Made by a program: the position numbers and the translations under genes. Shown here piece by piece: positions 43,001 through 52,373 of a stretch of DNA of 64,000 nucleotides. Position 1 is the stretch's first letter. Every line of letters starts with the position of its first letter. The notes beneath the pieces are model-generated. The model was given only the letters and a program-made list of their open reading frames with translations, did not search any database and was not told the origin of the DNA. The stretch comes from Rubrivivax sp. (GTDB lineage: Bacteria; Pseudomonadota; Gammaproteobacteria; Burkholderiales; Burkholderiaceae_C), in contig JAIXYO010000017.1 of NCBI GenBank assembly GCA_027490215.1, positions 36,145-100,144 of the forward strand, written 5' to 3'.

Positions 43001-43960
43001 ATGTCGATCCAGTACAACATCACGCACACCACGGTGTATCGCTACAAGAAGCCGGTCAGCTTCGGTGAGCACCGCGTGATGTTCAGGCCGCGCGACAGCC
43101 ACGACCTGCGGGTGCTGGCGACCGACCTGCAGGTCAGCCCGGAATCGATCATCCGGATGATCCAGGATCCACACTCCAATTCGGTAGCGCTCGTGCAGCC
43201 GTTGAGTTCTGCGCTGGAGCTTCGCATCGTGTGCTCGTTCACCATCGAGCATGCGCACAGCTACAACCTCGAACTGCCGGTTTCAAAGGCCAGCGAGTTC
43301 TTCCCGTTCGCCTACACGCCCGACGAGCGCTTCGACCTGGAGATGTACCTGCGCCCTCACCACGAGGACCCACAAGGCGAGCTGATGGCGTGGGCGCGCC
43401 AGTTCATCCGCAGCGATGGCCCGTCGCGCACTCGCGACCTGCTGGTCGCGATGAACGAGCACATCCGCAACCACATGGTGTACAGAATCCGAGAGGAGGA
43501 AGGCACCCAGTCCCCGCTCGACACCTTGAAGTTGGGCAGCGGCACCTGCCGAGATTTCGCGCTGCTGATGATGGAGGCGGCACGCCGACTGGGCGTCGCG
43601 ACCCGGTTCGTCTCGGGCTACCTCTACGACCCGGCGCTCGACACCGATTCATCAGTCCCGGGTGCGCCAGGCGACCCGTTGGTCACCCAGGGCGCAGGCA
43701 GCACCCATGCCTGGCTGCATGCCTATCTGCCAGGCGCTGGCTGGGTGCCGTTTGACCCCACCAACAATCTCCTCGGCGGGAACCAGTTGATCCGCGTTGG
43801 CGTCGCACGAGACCCGAGCCAGGCGGCACCGGTGTCCGGCAGTTGGTTCGGCGACGCCGATGCCTATGCGGGCATGGACGCCTCAGTCACGGTGCATCGG
43901 GTGGTCGCCAAACCTTGGCTCCAGACTCCACCTGCGACGACAGCCTCGGCAGCTGTGTAG
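43001..43960 (+). CDS. Transglutaminase-like (papain-fold) family protein
   Basis: This is a 319-residue protein with an N-terminal beta-rich bacterial transglutaminase domain (YNITHTTVYRYKKPVSFGEH) and a transglutaminase core. The catalytic triad is C183 (GSGTCRDFALLMMEAARRLG), H236 (GSTHAWLHAYLPG) and the aspartate in WVPFDPTNN. Proteins of this type are probable proteases or amidases rather than cross-linkers. No signal peptide or membrane segment is seen. Substrate unknown. It lies 52 bp after the FKBP gene. Confidence 0.88.
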   Translation: MSIQYNITHTTVYRYKKPVSFGEHRVMFRPRDSHDLRVLATDLQVSPESIIRMIQDPHSNSVALVQPLSSALELRIVCSFTIEHAHSYNLELPVSKASEFFPFAYTPDERFDLEMYLRPHHEDPQGELMAWARQFIRSDGPSRTRDLLVAMNEHIRNHMVYRIREEEGTQSPLDTLKLGSGTCRDFALLMMEAARRLGVATRFVSGYLYDPALDTDSSVPGAPGDPLVTQGAGSTHAWLHAYLPGAGWVPFDPTNNLLGGNQLIRVGVARDPSQAAPVSGSWFGDADAYAGMDASVTVHRVVAKPWLQTPPATTASAAV

Positions 43961-44067
43961 GAAAAGTCTGACAGGCACAGCGTCGTTTGTACGGCACGGC
44001 GTTCTCCAGCGGACGCACGAGAATTCAACCTGGTCGCCAAATCTCCTTTCATTTCTTCGACGTACGC

Positions 44068-44478
44068 ATGGGACACCTGAAAACCTACATCGTTGAAGAC
44101 AGCCCGGTCATCCGCGAGAACCTGATCGCCGCATTGGAGGAACTGGTGAGCGTTGACGTGGTCGGCACCGCGGCCGATGAAAACACGGCAGTGCAATGGC
44201 TGGCCAGCGGTACGAACGATTGCGACCTGATGATCGTCGATGTGTTTCTGGCACAGGGGTCGGGGCTGGGGGTGCTGAAGGCGGCGCGCGAACACGAGAA
44301 ACCCACCAAGCTTGTGGTGCTCAGCAATTACGCGACGACGGACATGCGCCGCAAGTGCATTGAACTCGGGGCCGACCGCGTGTTCGACAAATCCAACGAG
44401 ATCGATGCGTTGATGGCCTACTGCATGCGCCTCTCGGATGGCGACTCCGGCAACAGTGATTTCGCCGCGCTGACGTAA
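44068..44478 (+). CDS. Stand-alone receiver-domain response regulator
   Basis: This is a 136-residue receiver without an output domain. The acceptor is D58 in DLMIVDVFLAQGSG, with T/S and K switch residues in LVVLSNYATTD and ADRVFDKSNE. The receiver is most like those of NarL/LuxR regulators but has no helix-turn-helix. It starts at the ATG at 44068 (MGHLKTYIVEDSP). It is convergent with a LuxR-type regulator gene 25 bp away and may act as a phosphate sink or competitor for the kinase at 45187 (inference). Confidence 0.87.
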   Translation: MGHLKTYIVEDSPVIRENLIAALEELVSVDVVGTAADENTAVQWLASGTNDCDLMIVDVFLAQGSGLGVLKAAREHEKPTKLVVLSNYATTDMRRKCIELGADRVFDKSNEIDALMAYCMRLSDGDSGNSDFAALT

Positions 44479-44503
44479 CTCACAACGCAGCCAACCTCTT
44501 GAG

Positions 44504-45136
44504 CTACTGAATGAGTCCGTTCTTCAGTGCGTAATAGGTCAGATCGCTGTTCGATTCGAGCTTCATCTTTTCCATGACCCGGGTGCGGTAGGTGCTGACC
44601 GTTTTCACGCTCAAGGACATGCTGACCGCCATGGTGCCAATCGCCTCGCCCTTTGCCAGCCGCAGGAACACTTGCAGTTCACGCTCCGAGAGCAGTTCAT
44701 GAGGCAACTTGTCCCCGCCATCGGCCAATCCGTCGGCCAGCAATTCAGCCACGCCCGAAGTGATGTACTTGCGACCCCTGAATACCGTGCGGATCGCCTT
44801 GGCGATCTCCTCGGGTTCGCAGTCCTTGTTCAGGTAGCCAGCCGCACCTTGCTTGAGCATGGTGGTCGCATAGTGCTGCTCGGGAAATCCACTGAGGATC
44901 AGCACCGGCAAATCAGGCGCGCGCGCCTTGATGGCCGCCAGCACCTCGACGCCACTCTGGTCGGGCATGGAGAGATCGACCAGCATCACGTCGACACCGC
45001 CGGCACGCACGATGTCGATCGCTTCGCGCCCATTCGCCGCCTCGGCCACGACCGTCAGGCCGATCTCTTCGGAGAGGAACTGGCGCAACCCGGTGCGCAC
45101 GATGGCGTGGTCGTCGACGATGGCAATGCGGATCAT
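44504..45136 (-). CDS. NarL/LuxR-family response regulator
   Basis: This is a 210-residue regulator. The receiver has its acceptor at D54 (VMLVDLSMPDQSGVEVL), and the C-terminal LuxR helix-turn-helix (about 145-205) contains LSERELQVFLRLAKGEAIG and SLSVKTVSTYRTRVMEKM. It is divergent from a HisKA_3 kinase that shares the 50-bp gap, so the two form a cognate pair and may be co-regulated from one region. The sequence is close to the UvrY/GacA-like group. Targets unknown. Confidence 0.93.
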   Translation of the reverse strand: MIRIAIVDDHAIVRTGLRQFLSEEIGLTVVAEAANGREAIDIVRAGGVDVMLVDLSMPDQSGVEVLAAIKARAPDLPVLILSGFPEQHYATTMLKQGAAGYLNKDCEPEEIAKAIRTVFRGRKYITSGVAELLADGLADGGDKLPHELLSERELQVFLRLAKGEAIGTMAVSMSLSVKTVSTYRTRVMEKMKLESNSDLTYYALKNGLIQ

Positions 45137-45174
45137 GGTGCGGCTCGTCGGGATGCAGGTTGGAAGGTGCAGTC

Positions 45175-45180
45175 TAGAGC
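45175..45180 (+). promoter_or_regulatory. Candidate -10 box for a leaderless histidine-kinase mRNA
   Basis: TAGAGC lies at -12 to -7 of the kinase ATG at 45187. No Shine-Dalgarno is present between it and the ATG. The overlapping hexamer TCTAGA (45173-45178) is a palindrome and is found 8 nt before the ATG in flgA and ada as well. A -35 is not clear. Confidence 0.35.
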
Positions 45181-45186
45181 AACACC

Positions 45187-46536
45187 ATGTGGATGAACCT
45201 TCTCAAGCGCTTTGGTCGGAGCGCGTATGCGTTCCCGCTGGCCTGCATCGCTGCGCTGGTGCTGCTCGTCATCAGCGAAACCTCCTACCGGTCAGCGTCG
45301 GAGTCGATGCAGCGTCTGACGTCAATGGCCGCAACGCGTACCGAGATCCAATCGCTGTGGCGCCATCTGGTCGATGCAGAAACCGGACAACGCGGCTATC
45401 TGATCACTGGCCGCGACGACTACCTGAAGCCTTACCGCGAATCGCTCGCACAAGTCGACGCCTCGCTGCACCTCCTGACCGACTACTACCGAGACGACCC
45501 AGTGGGCCAGCCGCTGGTCAGACAACTCGCGGGGCTCAGCGCGCAGAAGCTGTCCGAGCTGGCAACCACGATGCGTCTGTACGACGAGGGCAAGCAGGAT
45601 GCCTGGCGCGAGATGATGCTGACCAACATCGGCCAGGAGAAGATGGAAGGTCTCCGGGTGGCGTCGCGCACCCTGCTCGACCTCGAGTCGCAGCGCGTCA
45701 CACAAAAGCGGGAAGGCGTCCAGCGCACCTTGCTGATCAACCGCATTGGTGTGGCGCTGACCACGCTGATCAGTCTGCTGGCGGTGTCACTGTATTTCCG
45801 CCAGAGCCTGGTGCTGACTCGGGTGCAAATCGAGCAGAAGCTCGCCGTGCAGGTCGAACGCGACCGCCTCGAAGTCGAGGTGAAGACACGAACCGCGCAG
45901 CTCACCGAACTTGCCCAGCATCTGCAGACCGCTCGCGAAGACGAGCGCAGTCGGCTCGCGCGTGAACTGCACGATGAACTTGGCGCCCTGCTGACGGCAG
46001 CAAAGCTGGATGCTGCCCGGCTGAAGGCACGGCTCGGCACGATGACGCCCGAGGTCACAGAACGCCTGTTGCACCTGAACAAGCTGCTCAATGACGGCAT
46101 CGCGTTGAAGCGGCAGATCATCGAAAACCTGCGCCCGTCCTCGTTGAGCAATCTGGGGTTGGCCGCAGCATTGGAGATCATCACCAGCGAGTTCGCTACG
46201 GCGTCAGGCTTGAAGATCCACGTCAAGCTCGCGCCGACCGACCTGAGCCCCTCGGGTGAGCTCACGACTTACCGGCTGGTTCAGGAGGCATTGACCAACA
46301 TCGCGAAGTACGCGAAAGCGACCGAGGTCTGGGTCGAATTGTCACAACGCGATGGCGTGGTGACGATTGCAGTGCGCGACAACGGCTGCGGCTTCGACAC
46401 CTCCGTCTCCAGACAGGCGGCACACGGCCTGCTGGGCATGCGCTACCGCGTGGAGGCCGAGGGTGGCGAGGTGACGCTCGTCAGCCAACCCGGGGCTGGC
46501 ACCTCGGTCGAGGCCTGGCTACCCACCAGGGTCTGA
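45187..46536 (+). CDS. CHASE3-domain sensor histidine kinase (HisKA_3, NarX type)
   Basis: This is a 449-residue inner-membrane kinase. Membrane helices at about 12-32 and 178-200 flank a CHASE3 sensor domain (LWRHLVDAETGQRGYLITGR). After a coiled coil comes HisKA_3 with phospho-acceptor H262 in RLARELHDELGALLTAAK, then the ATPase domain (LVQEALTNIAKYAKA; VRDNGCGFD; GLLGMRYRVEAEGG). It should phosphorylate the divergent LuxR-type regulator. The signal is unknown. CHASE3 is an extracytoplasmic sensory domain without an assigned ligand. Confidence 0.93.
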   Translation: MWMNLLKRFGRSAYAFPLACIAALVLLVISETSYRSASESMQRLTSMAATRTEIQSLWRHLVDAETGQRGYLITGRDDYLKPYRESLAQVDASLHLLTDYYRDDPVGQPLVRQLAGLSAQKLSELATTMRLYDEGKQDAWREMMLTNIGQEKMEGLRVASRTLLDLESQRVTQKREGVQRTLLINRIGVALTTLISLLAVSLYFRQSLVLTRVQIEQKLAVQVERDRLEVEVKTRTAQLTELAQHLQTAREDERSRLARELHDELGALLTAAKLDAARLKARLGTMTPEVTERLLHLNKLLNDGIALKRQIIENLRPSSLSNLGLAAALEIITSEFATASGLKIHVKLAPTDLSPSGELTTYRLVQEALTNIAKYAKATEVWVELSQRDGVVTIAVRDNGCGFDTSVSRQAAHGLLGMRYRVEAEGGEVTLVSQPGAGTSVEAWLPTRV

Positions 46537-46728
46537 CCGCCCTGCGGCTGACGCGGCCGCCTTCGTCCCATCGTTGTTCTTGTCGTCGCCTTCCTACAGG
46601 CGCGTGCCGAATTGGCCGACGCCGACAAGGCCAGCCGGACTATCGCTGGAACACCCCCTGGGAATGACACTGGCTTTGCGTGGTGTGCTTCATGCCGCAT
46701 GCACCGCTCGTCAACTCAGGAGATGTTC

Positions 46729-46890
46729 ATGCTGCATTACGCCGTTGTTTTCTTCGTCATCGCCTTGATCGCTGCGCTGTTCGGCTTTGGCGGCATTGCC
46801 GCTGGCGCCGTTGGCATCGCCAAGATCCTGTTCGTGATCTTTCTCGTGCTCGCAATTGGCAGCTTCCTGCTCGGCCAGATGAAGAAGTGA
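46729..46890 (+). CDS. DUF1328 (UPF0391) small membrane protein
   Basis: This is a 53-residue protein, almost entirely two hydrophobic helices ([20 protein letters not shown] then [20 protein letters not shown]) with a short basic end, exactly the DUF1328 pattern. AGGAG lies about 6 nt before the ATG at 46729. An ATG two codons earlier is too close to it. Family members (for example YtjA) are small inner-membrane proteins, often stress-induced, of unknown function. It is first in a run of small envelope genes. Confidence 0.92.
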   Translation: MLHYAVVFFVIALIAALFGFGGIAAGAVGIAKILFVIFLVLAIGSFLLGQMKK

Positions 46891-46961
46891 CCCACTCAGC
46901 ACAGTCCTGGACTGCGCTCACACCCGCATTCGCCCTGCTCCACTCAATCAAGGAAAACATC

Positions 46962-47330
46962 ATGAACATGCCCACGCCCACTCAGTTTGTCGAAGGCGCT
47001 ACCCGCTCTGCCGAACTTGCCGTCGATCAACTCGATGGTGCCGCGCAGCAAGCTCACGATCAACTGGCCGCGAAAGCCCACAGCGCAGTGAATGCCACCA
47101 AGCCAGTGATCGAACGCTGGGCGAAGGACGCCGAGTCGATCGCACGCCGCGGCCTGGACAGCGCTCGCGACACCTCGCGCCACCTCCGTGAACGAGCTGC
47201 GCAGGCATCAGACAGCACCGTCAATTACATCAAGGACGAGCCGGTCAAGGCCATGCTGATCGCCGCCGCCGCTGGCGCTGCGCTGGTCACCGTGATCAGC
47301 TTGTTGACCCGCTCACGCCAACGCGACTGA
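46962..47330 (+). CDS. ElaB/YqjD-like (DUF883) membrane-anchored protein
   Basis: This is a 122-residue protein: a long amphipathic helical region (residues about 8-95, rich in A, E, K, R and Q) ending in one membrane helix (AMLIAAAAGAALVTVISLLT) and a basic tail SRQRD. This matches the DUF883 family, whose E. coli members YqjD and ElaB tie ribosomes to the inner membrane in stationary phase. AAGGA lies 8 nt before the ATG. The following gene is in the position of yqjE. Confidence 0.82.
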   Translation: MNMPTPTQFVEGATRSAELAVDQLDGAAQQAHDQLAAKAHSAVNATKPVIERWAKDAESIARRGLDSARDTSRHLRERAAQASDSTVNYIKDEPVKAMLIAAAAGAALVTVISLLTRSRQRD

Positions 47331-47377
47331 TCCCGCACGCGACAGCCTGTCCAGCCTGAGTCGACAACGATCTCTCG

Positions 47378-47755
47378 ATGCATCCGTTCTTCAAACTCAT
47401 GGTGGATCGGCCCGCCGTGATCACCGATCACGTCGAAGCCTATGCGTCGCTGGCGACGCAGGAGCTGTCGGACGCCGTCACGCAACTTCGCTTGCGCGCC
47501 CTGAAAACGGCGATTGCCCTTTCTTGCACGGCTGTGGCTGTGGTTCTGGCCGGCGTGGCGCTGATGCTTTGGGCCGTGACGCCCGCGGACCACCTGCACG
47601 CACCTTGGTTGTTGTGGCTTGTGCCCGGGCTGCCAGCGATCGTCGCGCTGTGGTGTGCGTTGTCGGCTCGAGGTGCCGACGCCGCACCCGCGTTCTCCGC
47701 ACTGCGCGGTCAAGTTCGCGCTGACATCGAGATGTTGCGTGAGGTCAGCCCGTGA
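47378..47755 (+). CDS. Holin-like/YqjE-type small membrane protein
   Basis: This is a 125-residue protein with two membrane helices (about 42-66 and 74-96: TAIALSCTAVAVVLAGVALM; WLLWLVPGLPAIVALWCAL). Size, topology and position after the DUF883 gene fit the YqjE/phage-holin-like family found in yqjDEK operons, but sequence identity is not obvious by eye. Its stop overlaps the next gene (GTGA, 47752-47755). Confidence 0.65.
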   Translation: MHPFFKLMVDRPAVITDHVEAYASLATQELSDAVTQLRLRALKTAIALSCTAVAVVLAGVALMLWAVTPADHLHAPWLLWLVPGLPAIVALWCALSARGADAAPAFSALRGQVRADIEMLREVSP

Positions 47756-48357
47756 CGGCCACGCCACCCTCCATCGGCCAGCGAGGCCTCGTGCCTCCAG
47801 AGCCGTCGGTAGACAACGTGCTCGCTGCCACTGAACGACTTCGGCAGTCCAGGCGACGGATGCGCGACCAGATGCTGGAGTTCAACGCGAGTTCGGCGCC
47901 GGGACAGGCAGCACACCGTGGCGCGGGAGCATCAGGCGAGTTGCTTGCCGCGCTGGCTGCGTTGCCGGTGCTGGGACCACTGATAGCCAGCGCTGCAAAC
48001 TGGTGGGCCAACCACCCGTTGCGAGCGTTTGCCGAGCTTTTCGCCAGTCCCGCGACCTCAACAGCCAAGCCACTGACAGAGCGGCACCCATGGGCGATGG
48101 TGCTCTGTGCTGCGGCCGCCGGCGCGTTGCTGATGTGGGCGCGTCCGTGGCGCTTCGCACTGCTTCGCCGCGCTCTCTACACCGGCGTCTTGCCACAGGT
48201 GATCAGCACCCTGCTGTCACGCGTGTCGACCGAGGGCTTGCTCGATCTCGTGGAGTCAGCCCTGCGGCGTCCTGAAGCGCCCCAAGCAGCCCCCGCCGCT
48301 TCCGGTGAGCAGCCGGCCGGACCCGAAGGCGTTGCGCAGAACAGCACGCTGCATTGA
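47752..48357 (+). CDS. Hypothetical membrane protein of the same operon
   Basis: This is a 201-residue protein with a GTG start overlapping the previous stop. A hydrophilic N-terminus with LRQSRRRMRDQMLEF (amphipathic) is followed by hydrophobic stretches at about 60-80 (LLAALAALPVLGPLIASAA) and about 118-132 (MVLCAAAAGALLMWARPW), and a Pro/Ala-rich end. I do not recognise a family. In position it is the third gene after DUF883 and YqjE-like, where enterobacteria carry yqjK, but it is twice as long. Confidence 0.65.
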   Translation: MTATPPSIGQRGLVPPEPSVDNVLAATERLRQSRRRMRDQMLEFNASSAPGQAAHRGAGASGELLAALAALPVLGPLIASAANWWANHPLRAFAELFASPATSTAKPLTERHPWAMVLCAAAAGALLMWARPWRFALLRRALYTGVLPQVISTLLSRVSTEGLLDLVESALRRPEAPQAAPAASGEQPAGPEGVAQNSTLH

Positions 48358-48416
48358 ACCCGCGGCATCACGTCACTCCATTCACTCGACTTTCAACCGA
48401 CTCAAGGATTCACACC

Positions 48417-48731
48417 ATGACCATACGCACCACCATCGCCTCCATCGCCGCCTGCGTGGCATTGATCACCATGTCCGGATGCGCGGTCACGCGCGACCAA
48501 TCGAGCGTCGGCGCCTACATCGATGACACCACCATCACCACTTCGGTGAAAGCCCGCTTCGTCGAGAACAAGGATGTCGACGCGACATCGATCAGCGTCG
48601 AAACCCTGAACGGCACCGTGCTGCTGTCGGGCTTCGCGAAAAACAGCACCGAGAAAGTTCGTGCCGAGGAACTCGCCATGTCGGTCAAGGGCGTGAAGTC
48701 GGTCCGCAATGAGATCGCATTGCGCAGCTGA
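48417..48731 (+). CDS. BON-domain lipoprotein (OsmY-like)
   Basis: This is a 104-residue protein. The signal peptide ends in a lipobox (VALITMSGC, Cys about residue 22). A single BON domain (about 38-102) is seen in TTSVKARFVENKDVDATSIS, NGTVLLSGFAKNSTE and SVKGVKSVRNEIAL. BON proteins such as OsmY/DolP bind phospholipids and maintain the envelope under osmotic stress. AAGGA lies just upstream. It closes the small-envelope-protein cluster and is followed by a shared terminator. Confidence 0.9.
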   Translation: MTIRTTIASIAACVALITMSGCAVTRDQSSVGAYIDDTTITTSVKARFVENKDVDATSISVETLNGTVLLSGFAKNSTEKVRAEELAMSVKGVKSVRNEIALRS

Positions 48732-48754
48732 CCTGCTCCCTCCGTGTCACGATG

Positions 48755-48782
48755 AAAAAAGCCCGCTGTCGCGGGCTTTTTT
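48755..48782. terminator. Bidirectional terminator between the BON gene and rhlE
   Basis: AAAAAAGCCCGC and GCGGGCTTTTTT form a 12-bp stem with a TGTC loop. It has T-runs on both strands and lies between two convergent genes, so it can end transcription from either side. Confidence 0.93.
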
Positions 48783-48810
48783 CATGCAGAGCAGAAACTC
48801 GCAGAGATGC

Positions 48811-50259
<1,449 letters not shown>

Positions 50260-50783
50260 GTCGTACTTTCAAATGCGGTGCCAGCGCGGCGCTTTCGCAC
50301 CACGCGAGTAGGCACCCGTCGGTTCGATGAACCGACAAGGTCAGGTCGCTGAAAGAAGGTTCGCTTTGAGAACGGTGAAGCGGAACAGTCAAGCGACGGC
50401 ATCGCCGCCGACCGTTGCCTGCAGATGCCATCGGGTGAAGGCACCGGCTCAAAGCGCTATCGAGACCTGCCGCACTGAACAACGTGGGCTGACTCGAACG
50501 GGGTCAGAGGGGATGAACGAGCATCGATCACAACAACTTTGCCGTTTTGATGGCAAGTGATCGTCGATGCGAGCGAAGCCTGCGAGCTTACCCTGAATCG
50601 CCACCCAAGGAAAGCCCCGCCCGCGAATCAATCGGAGTTCGCGTTCAGAACACCCACACGCTGTCGAGCGGTCCGCAGTGGGTGCGGGCTGATGCGGCAT
50701 CCAACTTGCAATCCATGCAGGTCTGTCGAGCGGCGCGCGGCGCCCCGTGTGGCTGAACCCATCTGCGTCAAGGAGGAATCCCT
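50260..50783. other. 524-bp divergent region: rhlE leader and bestrophin promoter
   Basis: No credible gene is visible here: the open frames lack ribosome sites. A perfect 8-bp hairpin (GTCGGTTC / GAACCGAC, 3-nt loop) lies at 50318-50336, in what would be the rhlE 5' leader about 60 nt before its ATG. A TTGCCA at about 50549-50554 (read on the minus strand) could be a -35 for rhlE, but a matching -10 is weak. The plus-strand promoter for the bestrophin gene is not obvious. Confidence 0.45.
50318..50336 (-). other. Perfect 8-bp hairpin in the rhlE leader
   Basis: GTCGGTTC and GAACCGAC are exact complements separated by GAT. No T-run follows on either strand, so it is not a terminator. A stem in the 5' leader of a DEAD-box gene could serve autoregulation or stability, but this is inference. 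Confidence 0.45.
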
Positions 50784-51695
50784 GTGATCGTTCGTCCCCG
50801 TCCGCATTGGTTGCGCATGTTGTTTGTCTGGCGCGGTTCGGTGTTGCCGAACATTGCACCTCAGTTGCTGGCTGTCATTGCGTTCTCTGCCGCTGTGGTG
50901 GCGCTGCATGGGCAGGTGTTCGAGACGAAGATTGCGCTGACCTTCGTACCGTTCACGCTGGTGGGCCTGACGCTCGCCATCTTTCTCGGGTTTCGCAACA
51001 ACACCAGCTACGCCAGATACTGGGAAGCCCGAACGCTTTGGGGAACCTTGCTCAATGCCGGTCGCACGCTGGCACGACAGTCGCTCACGCTGCTTGACGA
51101 CACCTCGAAAGCGCCTGAGCTGGTCTACCGACTGATTGCCTTCGCACATGCCTTGCGGCACGAGTTGCGCAACACATCGCCCGAGCAGGACTTCGCTCGC
51201 TTGTTGCCGACCAAGGACTGCCAGCGACTTGCCAGCGCACGGCACAAGCCGGCCATCGTCCTGCTGATGGTGGGGGAATCGCTGCGAGATGCGCGCCTCC
51301 AGGGCCACGTGCCGCCCATCCTGGTCCCTGCAATGGAACTGCACCTGGGCCAGCTGAGCGAGGTCCTCGGTGGCTGCGAGCGCATCGCCGGCACGCCGAT
51401 ACCGTTCACCTACAACGTCATCATCCATCGCACCATCTATCTCTATTGCCTGCTCCTGCCCTTTGGGCTGGTCGACTCCATTGGACTGATGACCCCGTTG
51501 ATCGTGGGCTTCATCGCCTACACCTTCTTCGCGCTCGAAGCCCTCGGCGCCCAGATTGAAGAGCCCTTCGGAATCGAACCCAACGACCTGGCGCTGGACG
51601 CAATGGCTTGCATGATCGAGGCGACCTTGCGCGAGATCCTCGGCGAGCGTGAGCTGCCGGTGGTGCCCGGGCCCGTGAACTTCGTTCAGACCTGA
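50784..51695 (+). CDS. Bestrophin-family (UPF0187/YneE-like) anion channel
   Basis: This is a 303-residue membrane protein. The bestrophin core is visible in TLVGLTLAIFLGFRNNTSYA followed by RYWEARTLWG, then helices near YLYCLLLPFGLVDSIGL and TPLIVGFIAYTFFALEAL, and the C-terminal EEPFGIEPNDLALDAM. Bacterial homologues form pentameric ion channels. The GTG start is fixed by AAGGAGG about 7 nt upstream. It stands alone. Confidence 0.92.
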   Translation: MIVRPRPHWLRMLFVWRGSVLPNIAPQLLAVIAFSAAVVALHGQVFETKIALTFVPFTLVGLTLAIFLGFRNNTSYARYWEARTLWGTLLNAGRTLARQSLTLLDDTSKAPELVYRLIAFAHALRHELRNTSPEQDFARLLPTKDCQRLASARHKPAIVLLMVGESLRDARLQGHVPPILVPAMELHLGQLSEVLGGCERIAGTPIPFTYNVIIHRTIYLYCLLLPFGLVDSIGLMTPLIVGFIAYTFFALEALGAQIEEPFGIEPNDLALDAMACMIEATLREILGERELPVVPGPVNFVQT

Positions 51696-51747
51696 GGCCC
51701 GGTCTGATCAGACGGCAGTATCCTTGCCGTCCGCTTTCCCGACCCCC

Positions 51748-52173
51748 ATGGCTGGAATTCACATCACCGACATCGAATCCGCCATCAACTGGTGGCGCGA
51801 GCGCTCGCCGTCGCCAGACGGCATCACCGCCTGCCGCGAGGTGCGAGCGCTGGCCGAGGTGTATGCACTGATGGTGTACTACCGAGAAAGCGAATGCGAC
51901 GACGTCAGCATGCCGGCCGCAGCACGCGACGCCTGGCTCGCGTGGTACGCGACCACACCCGACGCCCCCTGCATCGCGATATGTTCGACCAGCCAGGGCG
52001 ACGCGGTCTGCAAAGGCTGCGGGCGCACCTTCGACGAGGTGCAGAACTGGACCGTGATGTCACCCGCCGAGAAGCGCGGAACCTGGCGGCGCATCACGAT
52101 GGACGGCACGGCGTGGCGCTTCAACCGCTACGCCGAACGGGCACACGAGGTCACAGCCGCCCCACCCTCTTGA
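51748..52173 (+). CDS. DUF3717-DUF1289 fusion protein
   Basis: This is a 141-residue cytoplasmic protein. Residues about 3-60 (IHITDIESAINWWRERSPSP) match DUF3717. Residues about 75-118 (CIAICSTSQGDAVCKGCGRT then FDEVQNW) match DUF1289, a small cysteine-rich, probably Fe-S or Zn-binding domain (CX3C...CX2C). DUF1289 is usually a stand-alone protein of about 60-80 residues. Function unknown. The ATG at 51748 gives a clean DUF3717 start. No good ribosome site precedes it. Confidence 0.8.
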   Translation: MAGIHITDIESAINWWRERSPSPDGITACREVRALAEVYALMVYYRESECDDVSMPAAARDAWLAWYATTPDAPCIAICSTSQGDAVCKGCGRTFDEVQNWTVMSPAEKRGTWRRITMDGTAWRFNRYAERAHEVTAAPPS

Positions 52174-52373
52174 AACCTGCGCAGCAGTAGCCATTTCGTG
52201 GCCATCGGTTCGACATCAGAGTCTTCCTGACGATGGAAAAGCCACCATGCACGACGCCTATCCGAGCGTCCCGAGCGAATTCTTCACAGGCCTCGACCGT
52301 GTGCGCGGCATCGACTCGCCGTCCTGCGCATCCCCAAGGTGGCATACGCAGCCTCACCGCTTCGAGGTGCGCG

